NCBI GenBank assembly: GCA_949361645.1
Contig: OX442417.1
Span: 14,187,954 to 14,251,953, forward strand
Length of the DNA stretch: 64,000 nucleotides
Reading direction: 5' to 3'
DNA from: Spongilla lacustris
Lineage: Eukaryota; Porifera; Demospongiae; Spongillida; Spongillidae
Positions within the stretch are counted from its first letter, which is position 1, and every line of letters begins with the position of its first letter. Shown here piece by piece: positions 11,341 through 21,936 of the stretch. The notes beneath the pieces are model-generated. The model had not been told where the DNA came from. It worked only from the letters and a program-made list of their open reading frames with translations, and did not search any database. A program made the translations under genes and the position numbers.

Positions 11341-12195
11341 GGCATTGATGTCATCACTTGCATTAACCCTTGTCATCACTTGTTTGCCAGTGTCGCTGGG
11401 TTAGGTACGATTCGTGGTTGGGAGTTGTCTGCTGGCTGGATTCATTAATGAAGACGGTTGGTGTGCACCACTTTTGTGCCTACTCCATCTGAAATCTCAA
11501 CTCTGACTGTTGGTTTTACTCTTCTGACTGTCTACTTCCCCTCCCATCACGGATCCAGTTTGCCTGCTGTAGGTACCAACAACCCCACCAGGTCCCCAGG
11601 CTTGAATGGCTGCTCTGCAGAATGTCTGTCGTAGTAAACTTTCTACCTGTGTGCAGACTTTACGATGGCTTCCACAAGGTCCTGTAGTACTGTCTGATAG
11701 GATGTGGCTTCATACAGTGCCGTCCACCCAAAAGTTCACACTCGCACGCGCGTGTATTGCGAGTCGCGCACCAGTCGCGTTCATGTGCAATTAGCCCTCG
11801 ATACAAGCGCTGTTGCGAGCATCACTCCAATACCGATTTACGGCATAGCTACAGATGATCACCATAGTTTCAAGGTATTAATGGTTATTGTTGCTGTTTT
11901 GCTTTGAGTTAAGGCGCGCGAGTTATTATTGCACTTGATCGAGCCGCGCGTGAGTCGAGCGCGTGTCGAGTGTGAAATTATGGGTGGTCGGCACTGTATG
12001 GTCAAGGTATTTGGCTGGGGATGCCGTCCATACATCAACTGTCTCTAGGATGTGGTAGCTGGTGAACAGTTCTTTTTCTTATACGTCAATGCTTATCATA
12101 TTGATAAACACAAAGCCATTATGTTGCTTTTTTTCTATTCATGTGATTGCAAGACTGCCTAAGATAATAGTGAGAACATTGGAAGGGCTATATAT
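11341..12195. other. Segment shared with 44,200-45,330
   Basis: Non-coding. Collinear and same-orientation match to unit 3, interrupted in this copy by a TA-flanked MITE at 11,715 and in the other copy by a hAT MITE at 44,595. No gene seen. Confidence 0.6.
11715..11996. mobile_element. pogo/Tigger-like MITE, TA target duplication
   Basis: Inverted ends begin CAGTGCCG[TA]CCACCCA and remain alike for about 30 bp up to TTCACACTCG. TA flanks both sides (11,713-11,714; 11,997-11,998). The matching site near 44,570 has a single TA and no insert, which is an empty site. The interior is rich in CGCG and carries no transposase. Confidence 0.85.
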
Positions 12196-12912
12196 CAGTG
12201 CATATGATAATGTTTCGGGTTAGCCCTGACACAGTGTCAGACCATTACCTATGTTGACCTGTCATATTTCCGAATTGACTGGACAAAGAATCTATGTACT
12301 ATTATTTTCCAAATTAACCTCATGCTTTTCCTCATGTTCACACAATGCTGACATTTAAAAAAAAGTGCCAATCCCTCTTTGCATAACATGTAAGTTATCT
12401 TGAACTTACGACTAACTGTAGCTTCAGTGTTGCATTAAGTGTACTTAAGGCCTTAGCAATAGGAGAGTAATCAACAATACTACTCGAAAGGCTTTTTTTA
12501 TAGAGTAGCTTAGCGTGTGCATTCATATCCGTAGCAGCATGATCTTTGAACTATGAAGCTCTAAGGTTTGTCGAACCCACAATAAATGCTGGGTTGAAGT
12601 TTCTTCTTACGTGCATTAGCGATGTGACTATAGTGTGATCTAATTCGCTGGTACTGAACCCTGGCCATGTACATGTACATGTACCAACTGAAGGATCTTG
12701 TCATTCTCCATTACCCACTTTTTAACGGTCTGAACAGTTAGGCTGCACTTCTTCACCTCAATTTCAACTTGACATGAATGCTTTGCCGCCATTTCGAGCC
12801 ACAACAAAAACAATCGTTCCAGACATTCTTACAGCACATGTGCAGAATTGATCTGACACTTAGCGAAATTGATCGGAAAATGTCCGATGTCTGACTGCTA
12901 TCATGTGCACTG
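12196..12912. mobile_element. CAGTG-ended DNA element with near-8-bp target duplication
   Basis: Ends are CAGTGCATATGATA and its near complement TATCATGTGCACTG. Flanks are CTATATAT and CTATATCC, matching at 6 of 8. The collinear unit-3 sequence at about 45,340 lacks the insert. The TSD length and CAGTG ends suggest a hAT- or P-type element. It carries one short open frame on the minus strand (12,640-12,792). Confidence 0.7.
12640..12792 (-). CDS. 50-residue open frame inside the CAGTG element
   Basis: The ATG at 12,792-12,790 lies in a favourable context (CGAAATGGCGG) and opens 50 codons: MAAKHSCQVEIEVKKCSLTV then QTVKKWVMENDKILQL and a short His-Val tail to the stop. The composition looks like a real N-terminal exon with a helix-forming centre. 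I recognise no family. It may be the remnant first exon of the element's transposase. Low confidence as a functional gene. Confidence 0.3.
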   Translation of the reverse strand: MAAKHSCQVEIEVKKCSLTVQTVKKWVMENDKILQLVHVHVHGQGSVPAN

Positions 12913-13074
12913 CTATATCCACAGTGAGGTACATCCAAATTATCAATTTTAGTGGCCTTTGAGCACAGCCATATATGGAATGTTTTTTCATGTTGCATGC
13001 TGAACCACTTGCAGTGTGGCAATTAACTTAAAGCAGTCCATGCATAAAGTTTTATATTTATTTTCCTAATTTAA

Positions 13075-13699
13075 CGATTTCATGCCTACAATTTAATTAA
13101 CAATTATACGTGTCGTGCCGGTAACTAATTTCATTTACGAAGTTTGTTTGAAATGGAGTGATATATGAGCGAATAACTTTTGAATGGAACGTCCTTTTGT
13201 AATGTTCTGCACAAAGGAATGTTAGCGCTACATTTCTGTGTCCATGAAGTGGTTGCATACAATACAAAAGAAGCCGTCCGTGCGGGGTAAAAGATACGTA
13301 CGGGAAAGAGTAGTTGTTTAGCTTTTTTGACGCTTCCTATTCAGGTAATAACCAGTTATAAGTACCAGTAGATAGCCTTCATAGTGTATGAGGATTCGAC
13401 TAAGCTTTAGACTCTTCGAAGTCAATAACAAGTACAATTGGTTCAGTGGTGGGCACATTTAGAAATAGGGTGTGTCTTGAAACTAATTGTCGAAAGGTAC
13501 CTGTGGTTGACCATTGTAGTTTTAGATACCCAGACGAATGTTGAGTATTTCCAGTCAGCGAAGTTTCCAATCAACGTCCTACGAGTCGTAAAACAAAACT
13601 GTTGAACAGAGAGGGGCAGCTCAGGTACGCTGTTCAGCGTATTCGGATCAACCAGTATATTAAAATTTTATGCTAGTCAGCGTATTTGGCATGAAATCG
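13075..13699. mobile_element. TTAA-flanked MITE (piggyBac/Kolobok type)
   Basis: TTAA at 13,071-13,074 and 13,700-13,703 flanks inverted ends CGATTTCATGCC / GGCATGAAATCG. Unit 3 has the empty site with one TTAA at about 46,130 (AATTTAACCACTTC). There is no transposase. Confidence 0.85.
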
Positions 13700-14519
13700 T
13701 TAACCACTTCAATTATTACATGATTGATTAGTTTATGGGACTTAATTTAGTACTGCATTATTTTATATGACATCGGTTGAAATTGGAGACATCATATCGA
13801 GAAATTGGCGGTCAAAAGGATTACGCGGTATTCGGTCATTGCGTAGTTCAATGTCCATAGAAAATGTATGGACGCATTCAGAAAACTGCAGCTAACTGCA
13901 GAAAAAAAAATTATATTGACTACCTGCTCTCGGATTTGCAATGTGGGGACTAGTTGACATATTTTGTGTAGTTTTTCGCAACTTAGGTACCTATATCCGC
14001 ACTTCCACATTAATTATGCAAGGTTTCCAATATCCATTCATTTTTATCTCATTTCCTTATTCAGGCATCAATAGTTTCCAAACCAAATGAAATTTTCCTT
14101 ACCTGCTCGCGGATTACATGAGAGTAATCAATCCCCGTATTTATCATAATTTTTTCAGAGCTTAGGGCCTTCAAATCGCTCTTCCCTTGAATGGTTAGTG
14201 AGATACACCCCACATTCAAAACGCATAATATCACGTGCTACTCTTTCGTCAGTTAGCCGTGCCCAGACCGAGCTGTTTTGTAAGTACATGTAGTTAATGA
14301 TAATATGTACAAGTACGTATTGACGTCTATAACTACTACCCCACCCACCACTACAATGTACACAACAACTTAACATGCATGCGATTTAACGATTTAAAAA
14401 TAACTTATTAACCGCTATTTACTGGGCCTGCTCATCGCTTTTGGTTCGGATGATTTCGAACAGTATACGAAGACGACGATATCGAAGATCAATCCCATGA
14501 GGATGGGACAGACCTGGAA

Positions 14520-15060
14520 GTCTGCCTGTGGACCCTATGGCTATGGAATACTGGGTATTACGGTATATGCAGTACCTCACAGCTAACAGCTACAGTACAC
14601 TGAGTACAGTATGGAGTGGACCCTATAGTGACATATGGCAGACAACGCTACGGAATAGCCGACAGCTAGCAAACAAATACCGTACTAGTGCGGTGTGGAC
14701 CAATAAGCTATGGAACTAATGTTGCTTGTTCAGCTATGGACTGGGTTCTATGGCAGAACTGAAGCCTACAGGTCACAGCTAACTGCTACGCTAACGGAGG
14801 TACGGGAGTGCACGGACCCTATTGCAGACAGCTACGTAATACCCCATGTATGGTCGAATAGAGTAGACTCTATGGCAATAAGCGATGCATGGAAAATCAC
14901 ACAGTTAACAGCTATGAACTCAAATCTATGGCAGACACGTGCACCTAATAGCTACAGTGTATGGAGTTGGAGTGGTCCCTATGGCAAGAAGCTATGGAGT
15001 TAACTGGTCGTATGGCAAGTACCCCATATAGCAAGCACCAATCCTATGGCAGATACCCCA
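14520..15060. repeat. Cryptic degenerate repeat of CTATGGCAGA / AGCTATGG words
   Basis: The words CTATGG, GCAGAC, AGCTA and TACAGT recur at irregular spacing across about 540 bp without a fixed period. Open frames here follow from the repeat and are not annotated. Mirror copy at 42,755-43,300. Confidence 0.6.
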
Positions 15061-15592
15061 CAGCTGCCAGTGTGTGTGTGTGTGTGATTGTGTGTGTGAG
15101 CATGTTGTGAGTGCGTGTGATTGTGTATGTGATTGTGTGTGTGAGCATGTGTGTGAGTGTGTATGCGTGACTGTGTTTGCGTGTTGTTGTGTGAGTGGCT
15201 ATGAATCCTCTCTCCCCCTCTCTCTGTGCATGTATGTCAGTATGTACATGTATATGTATGCTAAGAATCAGTTCCTGTGTGTTGTTGTGTTAAGGTCGGC
15301 ATACACGGCCCGGGCGACTTCTAGTCGATTTGTCGCATGCAACTCAAATGAATATGGACAAATGTTCCGCAACCCATCAGTAAACTAAACAATTATGAAC
15401 TTTTACCCTATATTCATTTGAACAGGTAGTCTCCCTGTGTATGCCAACCTTTACCTTGTGCTAATGCACATGAAAGTAATTGGCTAGTTTTGATGACATT
15501 CTGCCTTGTTTTCCACAGTACACAGCTCAAATTCCAGCTATCAATGCTCACCAATGGTAAGCTTAGCTTTGCAGGGTTGGCCTATTTACCCA

Positions 15593-16490
15593 CTCCCTCC
15601 CTCCCTCCCTCCCTCCCTCCCTCCCTCCCTCCCTCCCTCCCTCCCTCCCTCCCTCCCTCCCTCCCTCCCTCCCTCCCTCCCTCCCTCCCTCCCTCCCTCC
15701 CTCCCTCCCTCCCTCCCTCCCTCCCTCCCTCCCTCCCTCCCTCCCTCCCTCCCTCCCTCCCTCCCTCCCTCCCTCCCTCCCTCCCTCCCTCCCTCCCTCC
15801 CTCCCTCCCTCCCTCCCTCCCTCCCTCCCTCCCTCCCTCCCTCCCTCCCTCCCTCCCTCCCTCCCTCCCTCCCTCCCTCCCTCCCTCCCTCCCTCCCTCC
15901 CTCCCTCCCTCCCTCCCTCCCTCCCTCCCTCCCTCCCTCCCTCCCTCCCTCCCTCCCTCCCTCCCTCCCTCCCTCCCTCCCTCCCTCCCTCCCTCCCTCC
16001 CTCCCTCCCTCCCTCCCTCCCTCCCTCCCTCCCTCCCTCCCTCCCTCCCTCCCTCCCTCCCTCCCTCCCTCCCTCCCTCCCTCCCTCCCTCCCTCCCTCC
16101 CTCCCTCCCTCCCTCCCTCCCTCCCTCCCTCCCTCCCTCCCTCCCTCCCTCCCTCCCTCCCTCCCTCCCTCCCTCCCTCCCTCCCTCCCTCCCTCCCTCC
16201 CTCCCTCCCTCCCTCCCTCCCTCCCTCCCTCCCTCCCTCCCTCCCTCCCTCCCTCCCTCCCTCCCTCCCTCCCTCCCTCCCTCCCTCCCTCCCTCCCTCC
16301 CTCCCTCCCTCCCTCCCTCCCTCCCTCCCTCCCTCCCTCCCTCCCTCCCTCCCTCCCTCCCTCCCTCCCTCCCTCCCTCCCTCCCTCCCTCCCTCCCTCC
16401 CTCCCTCCCTCCCTCCCTCCCTCCCTCCCTCCCTCCCTCCCTCCCTCCCCCCCTCCCTCCCTCCCTCCTCCCTCCCTCTCTCCCTCCCTC
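15593..16490. repeat. (CTCC)n microsatellite, ~857 bp pure
   Basis: About 214 uninterrupted CTCC units (15,593 to about 16,449), then an impure tail. The mirror copy at 42,009-42,202 has only about 48 units. It is a polypyrimidine/polypurine tract able in principle to form triplex or G-rich structures. It lies just upstream of the first RNF113-like exon. The long Pro-Ser-Leu and Arg-Glu-Gly frames it creates are artefacts. Confidence 0.97.
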
Positions 16491-16529
16491 GCCTCTTCCC
16501 TCCTTCCATGATCCTCCTTCCACTTTCCT

Positions 16530-16708
16530 TCATCAGAGGAGGCTCAGAGTGTTCAGTGACAAAGATAAGGACAAACTCAGCAAGGTGACCCACACATACC
16601 AGTCTGAGAGGGAGGCATGACATGGAGGCCACCCTCACCTTGGAGATGGAGACAGAACAGAACAGGGACCAGCTGGGAATCATGGAGAAGGCACAGAATT
16701 TGAACCAG
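16530..16708 (+). pseudogene. RNF113-like exon a (left block)
   Basis: The segment 16,622-16,708 reads EATLTLEMETEQNRDQLGI then MEKAQNLNQ and ends at CCAG followed by a GT donor. It matches the acidic helical region before the CCCH finger of RNF113A/Cwc24, a spliceosome-associated RING E3 ligase (ATAVYELDTEK.RDAQAI-type text). Upstream, DKLSKVTHTYQSEREA in another frame also fits the family, so there is a frame break near 16,615, and another near 16,555. The same breaks occur in the inverted copy. I judge this a gene fragment rather than a working gene. Confidence 0.6.
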
Positions 16709-16955
16709 GTCTGGGCACTGGTCACCACTTGCTGTAAACCTTTATAGGCCAGTCAGATACAGTGATATTAGCCCTTTAGTGACACCAGTTTTAACCCTGT
16801 AAAGACACCAATATCAGCATTATTCTCCAGAATAAATTTTTATTTGTATATCTACAGTGTCTAGTTGCCATGGTGATTCATGTCCTCCTACTATGCTGCA
16901 AAACTCATAGTCTGTTGTATGATGATTAATTAATATTGTTTGTTTTCCATATATA

Positions 16956-17050
16956 GTATGGAGGACAACATATACAGTGGACACAACTACACCGCGAGTA
17001 CTTCGAGGCCGCAAGGGGAGGGAGACCTCACAAGGGAGTGCAGCCAGCAG
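16956..17050 (+). pseudogene. RNF113-like exon b (left block)
   Basis: After a TATATAG acceptor the frame reads MEDNIYSGHNYTAS. The inverted copy reads MEDSIYRGHNYTEYFEAARG, which fits the EDDKIYRGINNYQKYM region of RNF113 well. The left copy carries a 2-bp insertion (ACCGCGAGTAC versus ACCGAGTAC) that shifts the frame. It ends at CAGCAG followed by GTGTGT. The neighbouring exons occur in the expected order. Confidence 0.55.
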
Positions 17051-17151
17051 GTGTGTGTGGTCAAGGGAGGTGGTAGCAGATGTGATGAGGCCAAATATTG
17101 TGGCATACAATTGTACGATTCCATGAGTGTTGTGATGTGTGTGTCTGTGTA

Positions 17152-17154
<3 letters not shown>

Positions 17155-17228
<74 letters not shown>
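17155..17228. repeat. (GT)n microsatellite
   Basis: About 36 GT units. The mirror copy at 41,306-41,344 has about 20. Confidence 0.95.
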
Positions 17229-17232
<4 letters not shown>

Positions 17233-17295
17233 AATGTATGGTAGCAAGCACACAATGCATGAACATGAACTGTACAGAAAATGTCACACACTTCA

Positions 17296-17412
17296 AAAGG
17301 AGCACACCTTAAAGGGCACACTTTAAAAGGAGCACACCTTAATGGACACACTTTAAAAGGAGCACACCTTAATGGGCACACTTTAAAAGGAGCACACCAT
17401 AAAGGGCACACC
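17296..17412. repeat. 30-bp minisatellite, 4 units
   Basis: Unit approximately AAAAGGAGCACACCTTAAAG then GGCACACTTT. The mirror copy at 40,968-41,240 has nine units. Confidence 0.9.
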
Positions 17413-17414
17413 TT

Positions 17415-17820
17415 CCCCTACAAAATAATCTTGGCATGACATGCCATGACATGTTCCAAATTCATGCGTGATATGTTGTCGCATGTGTTCCAGTTTTTCT
17501 AGAGCACTATTAAACATGCTTATATGTATGTCATTAAATTGCAGGCATATCACTCTTCTAACTTGTACAGGTTGACAAGTTTCTAAAACGCGTTCCCCCA
17601 AGAAGTTATAAAGCAGCACGCCCCTTAGCATATTAACGGGTATGCCTCGTCGGGGAATCGCTTTTTAGAAACTCTTCATCCTGTACAAGTTAGAAGAGTG
17701 ATATGCCTGCAATTTAATGACATAAGCATGTTCAACAGTGCTCTAGAAAAACTGGAACACTTGCAAAAACATATCACGCATGAATTTGGAACATGTCATG
17801 CCAAGATTTTTTCATAGGGG
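17415..17820. mobile_element. Fold-back MITE with ~160-bp arms
   Basis: The ends are CCCCTA..AAAA..ATCTTGGCATGACATG and its complement. The inverted arms contain GGAACACATG..ATATCACGCATGA and CTAACTTGTACAGG text. The loop is about 70 bp. No coding. The mirror copy is 40,562-40,967. Confidence 0.8.
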
Positions 17821-17883
17821 ATCCATTGCCGGATAATGTGCAGACAGCATTCTACATGTAGGTGCCATTTTCCCCTCCCCTAG

Positions 17884-17969
17884 GAAAGGTCTCCTGTACT
17901 GTTCATTGGGACTATATCCACCTGACATCTGCAAAGACTACAAGGAGGCAGGCTACTGCGGCTTTGGAG
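17884..17969 (+). pseudogene. RNF113-like exon c with CCCH finger start (left block)
   Basis: After CCCCTAG the frame reads LYPPDICKDYKEAGYCGFGG, ending at GGAG followed by GTAGGT. This is the diagnostic start of the RNF113/Cwc24 CCCH zinc finger (PDICKDYKETGFCGFGD-type). Immediately upstream, the expected VRWDY text is present only in a neighbouring frame (VHWDY), so two compensating frame changes lie inside the exon. The inverted copy shares them. The RING domain that should follow is not found in the block. Confidence 0.75.
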
Positions 17970-18009
17970 GTAGGTGTGTGCTGCTGTGCTGGTGTGTGCT
18001 GGTGTGTTC

Positions 18010-18692
18010 CCATACACCAGCTTACAGTATACACCATACACCAGCCTATATGCCATACACCAACCTATATGCCATATACCAGCCTATATGCCATACACCA
18101 GCCTATACACCATACACCAGCCTGTACACCATACACCAGCCTATACACCATACACCAGCCTATACACCATACACCAGCCTATACACCATACACCAGCCTA
18201 TACACCATACACCAGCCTATACACCATACACCAGCCTATACACCATACACCAGCCTATACACCATACACCAGCCTATACACCATATACCAGCCTATACAC
18301 CATACACCAGCCTATACACCATACACCAGCCTATACACCATACACCAGCCTATACACCATACACCAGCCTATACACCATACACCAGCCTATACACCATAC
18401 ACCAGCCTATACTCCATACACCAGCCTATACACCATACACCAGCCTATACACCATACACCAGCCTATACACCATACACTAGCCTATACACCATACACCAG
18501 CCTATACACCATACACCAGCCTATACACCATACACTAGCCTATACACCATACACCAGCCTATACACCATACACCAGCCTATACACCATACACCAGCCTAT
18601 ATGCCATACACCAGCCTATATGCCATACACCAGCCTATATGCCATACACCAGCCTATACACCATACACCAGCCTATACACCTTACCCTATAC
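18010..18692. repeat. 19-bp minisatellite, ~35 units
   Basis: Unit CCATACACCAGCCTATACA. Because 19 is not a multiple of three, three units make a 19-residue peptide repeat and all three forward frames stay open. The large open frames here are repeat artefacts lying in the intron after exon c. Mirror copy at about 39,790-40,375. Confidence 0.95.
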
Positions 18693-18914
18693 ATCAGCCT
18701 ATACATCATACTTAAAAAAAACCCAGCCCATACACGTTCCTACATGTACATGTACCAGAATACTGAAGGCTTTTGTCATACATGTGCCTACTCTTAATCC
18801 TAAGATCTGCCCATGGTTTGTGCTGTGAATATAATAAACTTGAAAGGGGAACCCACAACCTTATCTGATGGTTAGTGGCCCATGTAGTGCTGCTACCTTG
18901 CCTGCCCTGAAGCT

Positions 18915-19290
18915 ACATGTAGACCTACCTCCTACATGGACTTACATAGGCCTACCCTGCATGAACCCTACATGGATCGACCTACATAGGCCTACCCTGC
19001 ATGAACCCTACATGGACCTACATACATGTAGGCCTACCCTGCATGAACCCTACATGGACCTACATAGGCCTACCCTGCATGAACCCCTACATAGGCCTAC
19101 CCTGTATGACCCCCTACATGGACCTACATTGGCCTACCCTGCATGAACACCTACATGGACTTACATAGACCTACCCTGCATGAACCCCTACATGGACTTA
19201 CATAGGCCTACCCTGCATGAACCCCTACATGAACATGAACCTCTACATGGACCTACATAGGCCTACCCTACATGGACCTACATAGACTTA
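18915..19290. repeat. ~36-bp minisatellite
   Basis: Units of CATGAACCCTACATGGACCT then ACATAGGCCTACCCTG with length variants. Mirror copy at about 39,165-39,570. Confidence 0.85.
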
Positions 19291-20199
19291 CTTACATGTA
19301 ACTACCTGAGTTCTGAAAATTACTTGTGTCTTTTGTCTACTTGTATTCCCTTCAAACTTGCCCTTCTGTGCTGTGAATATAATTAAACATGAAAGGAATC
19401 CACAACCTTATCTGATGTTAGACATAAAATAAACATACCCTATACATGTACCTATGTAGGCCTTTCTATCCTGGACTTATATGTACCTACCTAAGACTAC
19501 CATATCTACATTAGGCCTAAGACTAACATGTACATGTGTACATCTATCTAACTACTGGCATGTACTTATGTACATGTAAGACTACCCTGGACCTATATGA
19601 ATTTGGTTTTACCAGAGGGCGCACGTAAACTGGGTGGGGGGTGGGGGGGAGGAGGGGATGCAGTCGAAGGGGCACATTTGTACATGCCCTGTTCTGCTCC
19701 ACTGCTTTGGTGACATTTGTCAGCAAGTATTCGGACTTTTTTTTACGTATGACGCAACACGTAATCTACTCGCAGGTATATGCATGTAATCATGAACGGA
19801 AGCATGTGGCTGGGGGGGGGGGGGCGGCAATTGCTGCCAGAGGGGTGCCATGGGGGAGTGTGGGGGGGGGGGGCAGCTGGCCCCCACCCCCAAGGCTATG
19901 CTTGATCCGGGGCTGCATGGTACCTACTTAGACTTATCGTGAGTACTGAAGGTTAAGTGTTCATGTGTCTTTCCTCTTCACCTTCGTACCACCTACACTG
20001 TACTCCTTTCTATTTGTAAATGACCTTAGGTCAGTATAGTTTTAATTCACCCAAGCACTGTAGAAACCATACAGAGAAGTTACATGTATAAGTCATACAA
20101 ACCACACACTGTGTGCAGAATGTGTGTGTGTGTGGGGGGGGGGGGGTAATGACAGGGGCCTGTTGGGCAAGCACTAGTCCTGATGCCTTGGTTGAGCTT

Positions 20200-20535
20200 T
20201 GCATTGGACCTAATGGGAGGGGATGGAGTGTGCTTTGTGCATGATGCTGAGGGCTTTGGTTTTATGGTAGGGGCATTTGTTCTGATGCATAACCATCACT
20301 TTTCTTTCTCTAGGTTTCAATATCAGGAGCTGTTCATTTGTTTAAATGTCTGTTTGCAACTGTTTCCATGGAGATGTGCTACCATAAAGTATCTATGATG
20401 CTACTTAGGCACTTATCTTTTTTCTTTTTGTTTTGTTTGGTGCTCATAATATGACACTAGACTTGCTTGTAGCTGTGATAGCCATCCGATGAGGAAGAAG
20501 AGCAGCAGGGTCTTTGTGGTATATGCGAAAGTGAT
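20200..20535 (+). pseudogene. Possible decayed RNF113-like exons d and e (left block)
   Basis: At 20,215-20,275 the frame reads GGDGVCFVHDAEGFGFMVG, resembling the end of the CCCH finger (DSCKFLHDRSDYKHGW-type) with one residue missing. At 20,484-20,533, SDEEEEQQGLCGICES resembles the acidic stretch and first cysteines before the RING. Position and order fit, but similarity is weak. The inverted copy carries the same text. Confidence 0.3.
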
Positions 20536-21936
20536 CAATTATTTTTAAAAAATTGTCAATTTGTAAACGTAACTCAGTTATGGGGAAGGGCAGCATGACC
20601 CGTCGACCTGATCACTACGGTAAATGTATTAACCTATAAGAAGTTCGATATCTTGACATGAAATAAACGTTTAAGATACGGGTTCGAGCTTGCCAATGTG
20701 TTCAGCTCTAGAGAAACGCCCACGCTGCCGGTCCGCCCACCCATATCACATTGAGTCGATGATTGACTACGGAAGGGGCTAAGAGAAACTATAAATGTAG
20801 TAGCATATATCATAGGAAGTATCGCTTTTCATTATCTCTGCTTTTACGATATGCTGCCCGCGCGATGATCGCGATCGAGGCTTCATGGCAATAATGAATT
20901 GCCGCATAGAGAAAGGTGGCATAAAAAGGGCTGGTGGCGTGACGTGCACAATGGACGCTGCACCAATATTGTAAGAATGGGTAAATATGCATGGCGGAGC
21001 ATATATGATGACATGTTGGGACTCCCGTCGTGAACTACTAGTAATTGCGGACCGGCCGGCCACTTTGGACGAAGCCGACATCATCCCTATGGCTTTCGGT
21101 CATCCTGCGGTGCGTGTTCAATCTGTGTTTACGGGAGCTATATATCGAAGGGTCAGGCCAATGTACAATTACTTTTACTTATTCGCAATACGTTATGATC
21201 AGAGCCCGGCTTTGTGTATTATGCGTCTCGTGAGCTAGCGCCATTAGTTAAAAACATTGTAGATAAATGACATAATTGTTAATAAATGTTACGTAACATG
21301 TCTACTTTACGAATAAATTAGTGCGGTAGAAATTAAATTTTTGTCTTGATTTTTGTACAAGAATGGCTCATGATATAAATCTATAAATTACAGATTCACA
21401 ATCAGACCGATTTATCGTACTTAGTACATGTGTTTAAAAATCAATTTGAAAAAAAAGAGCTAAATGTCCGCCTATGTATGGGCAATTTCTCCATATGTTC
21501 AAATTAACGTTTTGCATATTTTTCATGTGTTCCGTTCTTATAATGCACGTTTCTAAAGTTAGGATTGACGGTTGTAAATCTAACTGTGAGCACACATGTA
21601 CATGTATTAAGCTCACTCCACGTAGAAATAGGAAATGATTGGAACTTAGAAAATATCTTAAATGTTGTTTTGAATGTCTCATTTCCCATTGAAACCTACA
21701 TGTATCTCTGTAGTACCAGATTAAGTGGACCCTATTGATTGAATTTAAATCATTGTTCACTTCTAACTTTTCAAGCCCTAAGCAGAATGATTTGTAATGG
21801 CAACTTCAGATAAAAAAGCTCTTGATTAATAATATACATTGTAATATACCTCCTAGATGCTGTTGTGAACTTCAGTGCAAGAATCTTAATATAATTACTA
21901 GTACTATACCAGGTGTCCTTCAGTCTGCAGATAAAA

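Larger units (their letters stand above)
13792..21499 (+). mobile_element. 7.7-kb mobile-looking block, left copy, carrying RNF113-like exons
   Basis: This block is repeated in inverted orientation at 36,971-44,025 with very high identity. Its two ends are inverted repeats of each other: CATATCGAGAAATTGGC at the left and the complement of CATATGGAGAAATTGCC at the right. The unit-3 sequence at about 46,225 is continuous where this block sits, so the block was inserted into the upstream region of the unit-2 zinc-finger gene. No clear target-site duplication and no recognised transposase were found. Its cargo is a set of RNF113-like exons plus several satellites and a fold-back MITE. The alternative is a plain segmental duplication. 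Confidence 0.6.

Noticed and set aside
15490..16728. 376- to 380-codon frames of Pro-Ser-Leu or Arg-Glu-Gly repeats on both strands
   Set aside because: They are produced entirely by the (CTCC)n microsatellite and stay open in several frames; no protein evidence.
17862..18828. Three overlapping 190-310 codon His/Tyr/Pro/Thr repeat proteins
   Set aside because: Product of the 19-bp minisatellite, open in all frames; it lies in the intron after RNF113-like exon c.
20779..21238. 101-codon and 83-codon frames on opposite strands, identical in the inverted block
   Set aside because: Conservation simply reflects the recent block duplication; no family resemblance or splice context, so not called as genes.
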